From Buxus sempervirens (lineage: Eukaryota; Streptophyta; Magnoliopsida; Buxales; Buxaceae), in assembly GCA_947561395.2 (NCBI GenBank), contig OX387194.1, forward strand, positions 16,168,048 through 16,232,047: a stretch of DNA of 64,000 bases. Reading direction: 5' to 3'. The translations under genes and the position numbers were made by a program. The notes under the pieces are model-generated. The model was not told the DNA's origin. It searched no databases and saw only the letters and a program-made list of their open reading frames with translations. Shown here in pieces: positions 34,395-46,445 of this stretch; positions within the stretch are counted from its first letter, which is position 1, and each line of letters opens with the position of its first letter.

Positions 34395-36715
34395 CCAGCT
34401 ACTCCTAACAAGTCCCTAATGATCAAGAGGAGCAAGAATAACAAGGCCTCAAAGAAGCAGAAAAGCCTTTGAGTGAAGGCAATGATCAATGCGGCTCTGC
34501 AGTACAGGTCGGCTCCCAAAACCAAGAAACCTGAGAGAAAGAGAAGGAGCCAGAACATGAGGGCCCCAACCACAGAGGTTCCAAGCACCAAGGCCGCCCC
34601 AAGGGCAAAAAGCTCTAAAGCCTACACCAAGCCTCGTGCTAGGTTCCAACCCAAATAATGGTTGGCAGCATCTCAATCAATCTGGTCACATTTTTTACTG
34701 TCCTAGACAATAGAGCATCATCAATGATGACAACTATCAAGGAGATTGATGATTCGTCTCCTCCCACTACACACCCAAGACAAAGAAATCAAAGTCAGCA
34801 AAAAGCTCGGGGAGTCGAGGGGACAAATCCCTTCCCCACAAGAAGAGATTTCAACTCCCACAACAAAAGAGAGAGGTTCAACAACTCAGTAACTTCCTAG
34901 GGTACTTCAATTGGGACCATCCCCTAAGGATTGCACAAGTACCAGCTCTACCACCAAAAGCAGTAGTATGCCAATTATCCCAAAGAAGAATAGGACATAG
35001 TTAGTAAGTTGTCCAATAGACAAACTACCTTTGGGGGCATCTTTGCCCTCATTAGCTGCATTTTTTGCCGGAGAGTCCAACAAAGCAAACGTGGATCTCG
35101 AGGCAAAAGATGGGCTCTATATGTCCGGCTTTATCTTCACAAAGGAAGCAGGGCTACCATATGGTGTCGAACCAATCCCTGTGCCTTGTAGGTCAGAAGA
35201 ATATGCAAGCCTTGTCACACGGTCCAAGGCGAAGTTACTGCAACTAGACCACTCTGATTCCTCAAGTAATGGATCATGTTCTGAGGAGAGCCCTTCAAAG
35301 ACTGCCATGAGCTCTTCGTTGAACCCATTATATGGAGATTTAGAGTCCATATTCCAAGAAGAGGAATTTCTGGGGGGTTATCACCAGAATTCCCAAACAA
35401 ATTAAGCATGAGCTCCTCTACAAATGCTGAACCCAAAACCATGTCTGTTATGGTAACAGACACATCTAACATTGAGGAGAAGTTGCAGGAGCTACAAATA
35501 AAAATGGCTGAAGCTTTAACATCGGCAGCCCCTCCACCCCAAGTGGATATTAAAGCCCTAATTGTTGAGGGAATCGGAGAATTTCAGGCTTCCATGTCAC
35601 CACCTATGCTTGGCTATAGAAAACCATATCCTGCACATTACGATATGGTGCCATTCCCTCATGGGTATCAGAAACCAACTTTTGAAAAATTTGATGGGAT
35701 AAATGGCTTCCCTCTGGAGCATTTGGCCAATTTCTACTCTGCGTGTGGGAATCAGCACTAATAGATGCCTTGTTGATAAGGCAATTTGTGTAGTCTTTAA
35801 AAGGCGCCGCCTTCAAATGGTATACTCAATTACCTCTAGGCTCCATACTCACATGGGACAATATGCAAAGAGCTTTCCTAGCTCTATTCATTAGCTCAGA
35901 AAAGAAAATTTCCATTATTGACCTTGTAGACTTGAAATAGAAGGTCAATGAAAGTGTTAATGACTTCATAACCAGACAGTGAAATCTTAACATCCAGTGC
36001 CCTGAAAAGCTAACAAAATAGTCTGCAATCCAGATGTGTGCCAACAATATGTTACCAGAAATTTCTGCATTTATGGGAACTGCTGAGCCACAGTCGTTTG
36101 ACGCACTTGTTTCTAAAGCAAGCAATGTGGAACGACAAATGGCTCGTCAAAAGTCAACAACAACCAAGAAGTCTCCTGCTGTTGCAAGTGCCAAGCCAGA
36201 ACCAAGGAAAGAAATAAAGGAGGCCATGCCTACTTTCGTAAGAACCAACAAAAAGAAAGAAAATGGGAATGGAAAACCAAGTGACCCTCCCAAAAGCTTG
36301 AAAGAAATAAGGGAAAAGAAATACTCCTTCTATGATGATGACGTGGAATCAATATTTGAGGATTTGCTTCAAGAAAATGTCATAAAGCTCCCTAAGCCAA
36401 AAAGGCCAACATATATTGATAAGACTGCTGATCCCAAATATTGTAGATATCATCACGTGGTCAGTCATACCGTTAAGGATTGCTTTTTCCTTAAGGACAT
36501 AATCCAAAGTATGATTGACAAAGGGGAGATTAAAATTTTAGGGCCTCCAACAAAGGAATCTACTGTAGCATTGAATAATGTGTCTTTGATTGGTGAACCA
36601 ATACAAACCACTTCACTACCTCCGAGGGAAATTCCAGTACAATTTAAAACAAATGATAACTCAACTATCGTCTATGCCACGATGTGGCAATCCCAATATT
36701 CCCACACTCTATGAG
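34395..36715 (+). pseudogene. Fossil gag region of the Tat element
   Basis: Basic Lys/Arg-rich sequence (34430-34660) leads into an acidic, Ser-rich segment and a capsid-like region (FPHGYQKPTFEKFDGINGFP, at about 35655-35715; GAAFKWYTQLPLGS near 35800). It ends in a Lys-rich stretch and a histidine-type zinc knuckle (CRYHHVVSHTVKDC, at about 36442-36483). Fossil with several breaks. Confidence 0.75.
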
Positions 36716-37056
36716 CTTATGACTGAACCAAATCTAGAGTATTGGGATGACTCTTCAGTGATAGAGGATAAAGTGGGGGATGGTTGGCAAACCTAAAGAA
36801 GCAAAAGAACATAGAGGCAAGTTGCAACTGATTCCCAACCTGGGGATTCCTCAAAATGACCTCTTGTGACCACAAATGGTTTGAAAAGAAAAATAAGGCT
36901 TCCAAGAAGAAGAAGAAGAAGGCACAAAAGAAAGTACCGGTACCGCCAAAAGATGAGTAAGAATAGCCTGAAAGAACACCATTCACTTTGAAAAATTATG
37001 TCGAGTTTGATTTGTCAAAAGATGACTTGCTCGAAGAAGAAATCATGCCATGTTGA

Positions 37057-37850
37057 TTGGCCTCTTTTGAAGTGAATGAAGAGGCCGAATCAAACCAACA
37101 AGTGGATAAAATAACATTTAGTTCTGCACAGCACCTGGAGAACCCTAAACCAAAAAATAGTGCTCCTAACAAAGGGGCAATGGAAAAAGCATTAAAAAGC
37201 ACCTCCAAGGCCAAAGCCAAGGAAAATCCCAAGATTGACCATGGGGTCAAATATGATGTGGTAGCACACCTCAAACGCATCCTTGCACTTTTAATTGTTT
37301 ATGATACTTTGGAGCTATCCAAGGATCTCAGGAAAGCATTGGTTAAAGCTTTGTCAAGCCCTGACCTGTACAAAGAAGAAATCAATCAAGTGGAGGTTCA
37401 ATTGAAGCCACCAAATTATTATGCCTCATGCACGGCATGCCTTACATTCACAAATGAAAATTTGAAACTTGGGTCAGAAAACCTCAACAGACCTCTTTAT
37501 GTTAATGGATTTATTGGTGATGCTCACCTAAACCAGATCTTATTCGATTGTGGTTCCACTGTAAACATAATTCCCCTAAGAGCTCTCAAAGTCATGAGAA
37601 TTAATCCCCAAGCAATTGTCACCATCCATGATGACAATTCAAGGTTTCAACCAAGCAGGACAAAGGGTATGTGGCACAATTGCTCTTAAAGTGGAAATCG
37701 GAGAATTATATTCTAATGCCCTCTTTCATGTGATCGATGCCAACACATCATACAATGCCCTCCTAGGATGCCCGTGGCTTCAATTTCTTCAACACTCCAC
37801 CAATGCTTCAAGTTTAACAAAGACGGGGAAGTAATAGAAGTTCTTGGAGA
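37057..37850 (+). pseudogene. Fossil aspartic protease region of the Tat element
   Basis: A Lys-rich linker precedes a retropepsin-like core: LYVNGFIGDAHLNQILFDCG, STVNIIPLRALKVM, then the downstream YNALLGCPWLQF motif at about 37750-37785. The active site reads FDCGS in place of the usual FDTGS/FDSGS. Broken. Confidence 0.75.
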
Positions 37851-38639
37851 TCCAAATCCTTTCCAAGGGGAAGAGGTTAATTATGCGGATGCCAAATTCT
37901 ACAAAGCAAGGTGGATATCTCTCAAGAGGATCAAAGTCCTAAGAATGAGGATGTAAACACCACCCCAAAGCCCAAGAAAACTTTCAAGTATGTGCATAAA
38001 AGTCTAATGCAACTGGGCCAAAAGGCATTGGTGTCAGTAAAAGATACAATGGTGGTGCATGCCCACAACAAGCTACACTTTTCCCCTTTGTAAGGTGAAC
38101 CAATCCATTCTTCAGTCTAAGATTGTTGTTACTACAGTATTCAACAGCAATGAAAGAAGAAATAGAAAAGTGGCTATCAAAAGCAAGCCAACTTTTCACG
38201 GAAGATATAAGAATAAGGTAATATGCAATAAAAATAATGATCAAGGTTTACAAGAACCTTTAAATGCTGAGTCATCTTCTTCTAAAAGTCAAGTCCCTAC
38301 AGACTGAGAAAAGGCCATCTTCGGGGCTGATAAACATGAAGAAATAGTTCCTAAGGGAAAGCCTCATTTGTGAGTCTTTCAACGCTTTGGAAACTTGCCA
38401 AATGCCAAATCCAAATCATCTTCAAAATGCAAAAGGATGATCTTAATAGTCAAAATCTAGAAATGATTGTGCAAGCAAACTATATCTCTGTGGAAGAATG
38501 TGAAACAGAAGAAACAGAGCAAGACATTGACTCTCCAAATTTCTTGCAAGAAGTGCGACTAGCACCAACTGAAATTGAAGATGGTGGTCAAGCAGTAGTT
38601 GATGACCTTCGAGAAATAGATCTCAGTACATTGGATGAC

Positions 38640-40080
38640 CCAAAGCCAATCTATGTCAGTGATTTATTTATTAATCAAGGAAGAATCTAAAAATTATAAA
38701 GCACTACTCCAAGAATATCGTGATGTTTTTACTTGGGGATATCAAGACATGATGGGTTTGGACCCTATAATAGCAATTCATAAGCTGGCAATATCCAACC
38801 CAAAATGGCTTGTCAACATTGTTTTAGACCGAAGTTGGTGACCTAGATTGAAGCTGAAGTTGATAAGCTGATAAATGGTAGTTTTATCCGTGAGATCAAA
38901 TATCCAATATGGCTTGCAAATATGATTCCAGTAAAAAAGAAAAATGTACAAGTCCGCATTTGCTTAGATTTCTGAGATCTAAATGAGGCATGTCCTAAAT
39001 ATGAGTTTCCTCTACTAATCACAGAATTGTTGGTAGATGCAACCATTGCCTTTGGTGCCTTGTCCTTCATGGACAAATTTTCGGATTATAACCAAATCAA
39101 GATGGCACCCGAAGATGAAGAACTGACAGCTTTCTGCACAATTAAAGGGATATATTGTTACACAGTAATGCCCTTTGGATTAAAAAATGCGGGAGCTACA
39201 TATCAAAGGGCTATGACGGCCATTTTTGATGACATGCTTCATGATATTGTAGAATTCGACGTAGACGACTTGGTTGTCAAAACAAAGGAAAGAAGAGATC
39301 ATCTTGACGATCTCAAAAGAGTCTTTCATAAACTACTGAAAATATTAGTTAAAGATGAATCCCCTAAAATATGCATTTGGGGTAACCTCAGGAAAATTCC
39401 TTAGCTTTATTGTCTGGCATCGTGGCATTGAGATTGATCCCACAAAAATCAAAGCAATCATTGAGATATCTCCTCCTTGAAATTTACAGGAGCTCCGAGG
39501 ACTACAGGGGAGACTTGCTTATATAAGGAGGTTTATCTCAAACTTGTCTGGGAAGTGTCAGCCATTTTCCAAACTAATGAAAAATGATACACCTTTTGTG
39601 TGGGATCAGACTTGTCAAAATGTTTTTGAAAACATCAAACAATATTTGTTGAAACCTCCAATTTTAGTAGCTCCTATCAAAGGAAAGCCGTTGATTTTGT
39701 ACATCACAACTCTAGAAAATTCCTTGGTAGCTTTATTGGCTCAAAATAATGATGAGGCGAAGGACAATGCCTTGTATTATATGAGTCAAACAATGGTGGG
39801 AGTAGAATAAAATTATTCTTCTATTGAAAAATTTTGTTTGGCTCTTATATTTTCTATTCAAAAATTACAGTATTATCTTCTAGCTCATTCCATAACCCTC
39901 ACCTCAAAGGCTGATCTACTCAAATACTTGATGTCTCAACCAATGTTGTCAAGAAGGTTAGCTAAGTGGTCCTTGCTTTTGTTAGAATTTGATATCAAAT
40001 ATGTTCCTCAAAAACCCATAAAGGGACAGGCACTAGCAGACTTTTTAGCTACACACCCTACTCCTGACGACTCCAAGCTA
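38640..40080 (+). pseudogene. Fossil reverse transcriptase and RNase H of the Tat element
   Basis: RT motifs: YNQIKMAPEDEELTAFCT, YTVMPFGLKNAGATYQRAMT, then the DVDDLVVKTK catalytic region at about 39262 and a GLQGRLAYIRRFI-like motif near 39500. The first RNase H domain follows (FVWDQTCQNVFENIKQYL, PPILVAPIKGKPLILYI, about 39590-39710) and ends with WSLLLLEFDIKYVPQKPIKG. Broken in several places. Confidence 0.85.
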
Positions 40081-40109
40081 TCAACTCAATTGCTAGATGA
40101 AGAGGTACT

Positions 40110-40480
40110 CTACATAGAAGAAGCAGAGCCTTGGCAACTATATTTCAATGGGGCATCAAGAAAACGGGGGGCAGGTGCTGGAATTGTGTTTATCACTCCC
40201 TCAGGTGGTTGAATACCACACTCCTTTGCTCTCTTGCAGATTTGCTCAAATGATGTGGCTGAATATGAGACTGTAATAATTGACCTCGAAATTGCTTGTG
40301 TACATTGGAAATATGCAAATATTTGATGATTCACAATTAGTCATCAAGCAAATAAATGGGTAGTATGATGTAAAAAAAATGGGACTTTAATTCCTTATTA
40401 TCAAAGAGCCAAGGAATTGATTTCCCAGTTCACAGGAATTCAAGTCAATCATATATTGCAATCAGAAAATGATAAAGTCA
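40110..40480 (+). pseudogene. Second (archaeal-type) RNase H domain
   Basis: WQLYFNGASRKRGAGAGIVF (about 40132-40191) corresponds to the W-x-L-x-x-D-G-S-x-x-x-x-x-G-A-G pattern of the extra RNase H carried by Tat-lineage Ty3 elements, placed between the first RNase H and integrase. This dual arrangement is the main reason for the Tat call. Fossil. Confidence 0.8.
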
Positions 40481-40664
40481 ATGCATTAGCTAATTTATTT
40501 GTGTCTCTAACTCTTCTAGATCAAAAAGATTTGCAAATAACAGTTGGTGAGCGGAATATTCTCCCACCATACAAGAACGCATTGAAGAGATCCAAGCAGC
40601 AAATATATCCACTGGATATCAAGTGGAAGAGGATACAGATTGGCGATAGCTTATTGTTGATTAT

Positions 40665-41480
40665 TTGCAGCATGGAAGATTGCCAACTGATCTCAAAAGA
40701 AGGGTTGATGTGCAACGACGAGCTCCTCACTTCATAATTTTCTATGACACACTATGGGATGCTTTTAAGATGTCTATCAAAAGAAGAATCATTGCATGTC
40801 CTCCACGAAATCCATTCAGGGACATGTGGTGCACACCAAGCCCACCCAAAATTTGCTGCACAACTTAAGAGGTTAGGCTACTATTGGCCAAATATGGTGC
40901 AAGATGTCATAAAATTTGCAACCACTTGCAAGGTGTGTCAAATATATGGCGATTTCATACATCAACCACCACAACCTCTTCATTCCACAGTTCTATCCTG
41001 GCCATTTAAAACATGAGGTTTGGATGTCATGGGTCCTTTTAAACCTCCTTCGTTAAAGCAACATGCTTACATACTGGCAAGGACAGACTATTTTTCAAAA
41101 TGGGCTGAAGCGGTTCCATTAAGACAAGTGGGGGCATCGGAAGTTGCAAATTTCATTGAAAACCATATTATATATCGATATGGGGTCCTGTCTAAAATAA
41201 TTTCAAATTGGACTAAATATTTCAAGTGTAAACCTCTCACCAAGTTGATGGAGAAATATAAATTTCACCAAGCACGCTCATCATCTTATAATCCCTCATC
41301 AAATGGACAAGCAAAGGGTTTCAACAAAGTTCTTTGCAAAATTCTCAAGAAAACAGTGTCCAAAAATAAGAGGGATTGGCACAAGCATTTGCCAAAAACA
41401 TTGTGGGCATATAGAACCACAATGAGAACCTCCACATGGTGTACTCTATTCAGTCTTGTGTACGGAGCAAAAGTTGTACA
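40665..41480 (+). pseudogene. Fossil integrase, N-terminal and catalytic parts
   Basis: HHCC zinc domain: HEIHSGTCGAHQAHPKFAAQ, then CKVC at about 40930. Catalytic core: GLDVMGPFKPPS, RTDYFSKWAEAVPL, YRYGVLSKIISNW, SSNGQAKGFNKVLCKIL, LPKTLWAYRTT. The frame is cut at about 41480 by the composite LTR insertion and the C-terminal part continues at 43605. Confidence 0.85.
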
Positions 41481-43604
41481 TTTTTCCTTAGGTCTTTTCT
41501 TCTAAGATAAAACATAAATCTTTCTTCTAATTCTTATAACTTATCTAAATGGAAACCCTACTTCTCACTTTTTGATCAACTGTATTCTTCTGCCAAAATC
41601 ATCTAGAACACCTCCAATTTATCACCTACATATGCAACACATGAAAGAAAATCCTATAAACCTTTACCTCTACCATTATCAATCAACTAATTATAGTTAT
41701 GTGCTATTGAACACATTTCAATACTTCCTTTTATTTTAAATCACTTCACTTATGACTCTAGTTTCAACATCTCTTTACTCACCCAAGGTCCCTTAATCCT
41801 CACTAACTTAATCCCCTAAAGTAAGTCCCCAAAAGGTATTAACCAACAAAAACTAAATGAGCTGATTTATATGCTCAGTGCCAACCACAGGGCCTAGGCT
41901 GCCCTGAGTGCCCAGCTATCTTTTGACAAATTACATGCGGCAAATGAAATTCTCCTAGGACTGATCTAGTATTCTTCTTTCATTCCACTTCTAACACACT
42001 CATATCAATTTAAACAACCAATCTATACACATTTGGATTTAATCCAAGCATGAAACCATCCTATGTTAAATCAGCCACCCATCATCATTTCAAACAGAGT
42101 TTTCAGCAACTTCAAATCATACACATCAATTTTATCCCTTCAGTGTTTTTATGCACATTTAGATTATCTAAAGCAAACCTTCAACAATAGAAGAACTAAC
42201 CGTTGCTGCTCATATGAAAATAGGCATGAATTGCAAAGAACAGATTCAAATGCTAACGGAGAAATGACGCGTTAAATCAAATGTCGAAAGGGTATACTAC
42301 TTACCTGGAGACGCTCAATCCAATGCCCAAAAAACTCTCTCCCCCTCTTCTTCCCTTCTTGAAGTGTTGAGGACTACCTTGAGGCAAGAACAGTGGCAAG
42401 ACTCCTCCTTTCTTCAAGCCAACAGCAATTCCACCCTCTTCCAAGGTGTTAAAATGGGGAATAATAAATTCTGAATTTATTAATAGGTTTAAACTCAGGT
42501 TTTAACATTCAAGCTTATCGGTTTAGCCGAGATTGACACTTTTGCTAAATTTTGAACCTGAAAGGAATTTTATGCAAGTTTATGGGAAAAGGGTTTTCAA
42601 ACTAATTATTTTGGTTTAAGTTGGTTAGTCGGATCCCTCAATATACTTGGAGGAAGGATTTGTCATTTTTGTCAATGGTTTGATATTTGTCTCTATGTAC
42701 TCAGAGATGCCCCATGTACTCAGGATGATATAATTGAGATTGGAACGAGTTGTGTTTGCTAGATTTTCATGGTTGTTTTTGATTTTAGAGACTAGTGGGC
42801 ATAGCGCTATATGGATCCATTTAGGAGCTAGGTAGCGGAAAGGATTGTTCTTTGCTAGTTGTAATTCCTTGTTCACACACGTGTTTCCACAGTGTACTCG
42901 ATGAGGCCTTATCATGTACTTGAAAGGCCATGGCTATCTCTCATTTTATCGGGTACTCGGACTATGACTGGATAGTACACGTCAACCCCTCTCTGTACTG
43001 GTGGGGTTCTCTCGCAATAAGACGATGATCGTGTACTTGGCTTCGCACCTAAGCCGGAAAGTGGCATAGTGGATATGGATATTACCCTAGTTAAAGGCAA
43101 TCTTACTTCATGAATCCTGCTATGACTTGTTGATTATGACTGATACTCAGATTTGATTGTGACTGATACTCAGATTTGATTGGCATGCAGATTTATTCTA
43201 GTTGTCTTGTATCTATTGATATATTATAGTGGGATTATCCGATTTATCCGCGTTATTGTTTCTGATGCATATTTTAATCTGGAGCATGTTTTAGAACTGT
43301 TAAAAATGTTTATGAGCATGCATGTGCTACTTACTGAGATATTCGTATCTCATACTGTGTTGTTTTGTTTTGTTTTTAGATCTTGGAAAGGACGATATCG
43401 GAGGATAAAAGCTGGGGTCAAGTGAGTTCAAATTAGAACTTGATATTTTAGTTTGAGTTGGGTTTTAGTTGACTCTGGTTATTTATTTTACTATTCATTC
43501 ATGTTTTCTTACTCTGATATTGCGTTCCTGGGTGGACAGGTAACCCTTCGATGACGAGTTACGGTATAGTTCACGTAACCCGGATCTGGGGGGTTACAAC
43601 TCCC
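41481..43604. mobile_element. Composite LTR insertion in the integrase region
   Basis: Two parts. 41481-42446 looks like an LTR leader in minus orientation: a CT-rich block and, on the minus strand, a donor-like CTCCAGGTAAGTAG near 42300. 42447-43598 is an LTR-like piece in plus orientation: it starts TGTTAAAATGGGG, ends GGGGGGTTACA, and carries GAGCATGCATGTG (43314) and the UUCG-type hairpin (43336-43351) shared with other LTRs here. The target duplication is not clear, so whether this is one rearranged LTR or two insertions is open. Confidence 0.6.
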
Positions 43605-44378
43605 ATTAGAGGTACAACTACCATCACTCAGAGTCTCAATGCAGCTCATAAAGCCAAATGAAAATGCTCTAGTTAGATTGGCTAAGCTAGAAGCATTGGA
43701 TGAAAAGAGACTTACAGTGCAACAGCAACTCAAATTTTATCAAGCTCGGGTCATTCAAAGTTGGTGACCTAGTTCTTACCATCAGACGAACCATTGTGGT
43801 GAACCGAACAACTGGTGGCAAATTTGATTCAAAATGAGAAGGACCATATGTTGTCACGAAAGTCTTTCCTAAAGGAGCATATGAACTTTCAAATCACGAG
43901 GGAAGCTATATATACTCTTGTGTAAATAGGAAGTTCATTAAAAAGTTCTACGCATAGATCATGTATATTCCACCAAGTGTCTGCATGTGGTTAAACTGCT
44001 AGGATGATGTAACAAAAAAAACCCACCAAACGTGTGCAACTGGTTAAACTACTAGCACAATGTAACCACCAAATGCCAGCATGTGGTTAAACTACTAAGG
44101 CAAATAAAAAAATCTCTGCTCAAATGAACTACGGTTGGCTTGATCCCTTAAAACGGGTACGTAGGCAGCCTGATCTCAAGTCCAGCCACAACAACGAAAA
44201 GAAAATATGTACCAAAAGAAGGAGTCTCAAATGACTTTATTGACTATGAACATAAACAATAGAGAGAGAAAATACAAAAGTGTGAAAAAAGGGATAGGAG
44301 AAGAACAAAAAAAATAAAGAGAGAGAGACATGAGCTAGATCATCCTATAAAACAAGAAAATGACTAGCTCAAACTTTC
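43605..44378 (+). pseudogene. Fossil integrase C-terminal part and post-pol spacer
   Basis: Coding-like to about 43955 with PNENALVRLAKLEALDEKRL and TVQQQLKFYQARV, as in the C-terminal domain of Ty3 integrases. Then non-coding with the phrase GGCTTGATCCCTTAAAACGG followed by TACGTAGGCAGCC, which also occurs in the 3' LTR (about 54324-54350). Confidence 0.7.
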
Positions 44379-44907
44379 TGTAAGCACCTCATTTTTGCGC
44401 TCCCGAAAAGCCAGAAATGTAAAAACCCGGCCGAAAAGTCAAACCCTGAGGGGTGCAAAGTTGACCTTTTATCAAATAAAATTTGGCCACCTTGCTTTAT
44501 CCCAATGGATAGAGAATCCCGACACGAGTCCAACGCAACTGGGTTTGCAGGAATCGGAGGCCGGATGAAGGTTCTGCGGGCGGTCAAACTTAAGGAAAAG
44601 CCCAGAGTTGACTTTTCCTCGATTTCCGTGCCAAGTACCTTGCTCTATACCATTGGATAAAGAATCTCGACACGAGTCCAACACAACTGGGTTTGCAGGA
44701 ATCGGGGTTCGGATGAAGGTTCTAAGGGAAGTCAAACTGGAAGGCCAAAAGTTGACTTTTCCTCGGAATCGGTGCCAAGTGCTTAGCCCCATGTCATTAA
44801 ATAGAGGGCTCCAATACGAGTTCAACGCAATTGAGTTTGCTCAAATCGGAGTTCAGATGAGGGAGATATGATCTGTCGAAGGTTCCGGGCAGCAAAGCCG
44901 GAAACTG

Positions 44908-44937
44908 CACACGTGGCGCAGGAACTGCACACGTGGC
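44908..44937 (+). promoter_or_regulatory. Paired ABRE/G-box words
   Basis: CACACGTGGC at 44908-44917 and 44928-44937, exact copies 20 bp apart. ACACGTGGC is the strong ABA-response element core of plants. Hormone or stress response of the LTR is inference only. Confidence 0.65.
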
Positions 44938-45079
44938 AGCCAACGCAGCAAAATATCTCAGGGACTAAATCTTAAATATAAAAAATTCGTACGGGCGATC
45001 CGTAGATATCCAAAAGGGTCAAATCGGTTGAATCGGTCGAATCAGTCAAGTCGAAGGGCAAATCCGTAATTTTTCGATT

Positions 45080-45327
45080 TGTATCCGGTCACATATACCG
45101 GATACACTAGCTCCCCTTCATGACCGGACTTGAGGACCGGATACAAGAAGATTTTCGCGCGAGATCCGTGCCGATCGCCCGACAAATTCGCGGCGGCATT
45201 TAATTTTCAAATGATTATGTTTTGTATCCGGACTTGAAGACCGGATACAAAGGAAGGCTAGTGTATCCGACCTTCAAGGCAGGATAAAGGCAGGGCATAG
45301 TGTATCCGGCCTGAGTTGCCGGATACA
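45080..45327. repeat. Palindrome cluster upstream of the plus-strand LTR TATA box
   Basis: 45080-45106 TGTATCCGGT/ACCGGATACA, perfect. About 45118-45145 imperfect (ACCGG/CCGGATACA). 45221-45251 TTTGTATCCGG/CCGGATACAAA, loop of 9, perfect. About 45262-45286 imperfect. 45301-45327 TGTATCCGGC/GCCGGATACA, loop CTGAGTT, perfect. The TATA box follows 10 bp after the last one. Confidence 0.95.
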
Positions 45328-45337
45328 TTATGTTTTC

Positions 45338-45347
45338 TATAAATAGG
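45338..45347 (+). promoter_or_regulatory. TATA box of the plus-strand solo LTR
   Basis: TATAAATAGG, followed by a CT-rich leader (TTTCTTCTTTTTCCCTGC). Confidence 0.7.
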
Positions 45348-46294
45348 AAACAGCAGCCTGATTTCCGGGGTTGGCTTTCATTTCTTCTTTTTCCCTGCTC
45401 TCTTCTCTCACCTACACATCTCGAATCCCCTCCCTTCCAACCCTACTAGCCTTCCATCACCTCCCCATACCACCCCAAGCCACTCTCATCTCCTCCTCCT
45501 CTCCATTCTCACTGAAACAAGGACTGAAGTTGCTGCTGTGCTCAAGGAGGAGGACCTCTAGCTGCTGTACCACCTCAAGAGAGCAACCCCACCTTGCTCC
45601 AGGGTTCAAGAACCCCCAGGTATTGTTTCTTATGAAGTTTTGCTTTACATATATGAGAATGAGGTATTTCTAAGCATGTTGAGGGGCATGGCCCTCCATT
45701 GTTGTTCTAAGCCTCTTTCCATGCAATTTTCGTGCATGTGTTTGTTCTTTTTTATGGCACAAAGCCATCCCTGGCTAAAGACCCACGTAGGATCATTTAA
45801 GAGGCATGAAAGTCCGGTTTTACACACTTTCTAGTGTTCTGTAGTTGCTGTTTTAGACTTGGTTCTAGGCTCGTTTTGAAAGGGAGCTTGTTCCCTCCTT
45901 TTAATCTGCTGTACCCCATGATAACCCCCCTTCTCTCTCCTTTCTTTGCATGCTCCATGATCCCCTCACCCAACATGTTGTTTCCCATTGTCCAAGCATG
46001 CATTTAATTTTTTTTTTGGATAATAACATGCTAGGTAACTATGGCTGCGTTTCTTTGTCTGGATGATCACTAAGATTTTTGCATGATCCATCACCCCCAC
46101 AAGCTTGATCCCCTCCCCCACTGTTTTGCCCCTTTTCCCTTGCTAGAGAGATCCAAGGGGAGAAGCCAAATGGGGCTTCTCCCAAATCTGAACCAACGTG
46201 GGCCCTCACAGGGGCCCACGAGACCTCTAAGACCCCCTGGGAGCCCCTAGAATACATCCCGAATGGCAGAAATCCAAAAAGTGGCCATTCCAAG

Positions 46295-46445
46295 GTGATC
46301 CGGCAACTCAGGCCAGATCACCTGTGGCCTAGGCATATCCGGCAACTAAGGCCGGATAACCTAGAGCCTCTGTGTATCCGGCCACTCTGGCCAGATACCC
46401 TGTAGACCCTGTGTGTCCGGCCTGAGTTGCCAGATACACACGCAG
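46295..46445. repeat. Downstream palindrome group in the plus-strand solo LTR
   Basis: Four units: GTGATCCGGC/GCCAGATCAC (loop AACTCAG), ATATCCGGC/GCCGGATAA (loop AACTAAG), GTATCCGGCC/GGCCAGATAC and GTGTCCGGC/GCCAGATAC (loop CTGAGTT). The loops AACTCAG and CTGAGTT are reverse complements, so units occur in both orientations. Confidence 0.85.
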
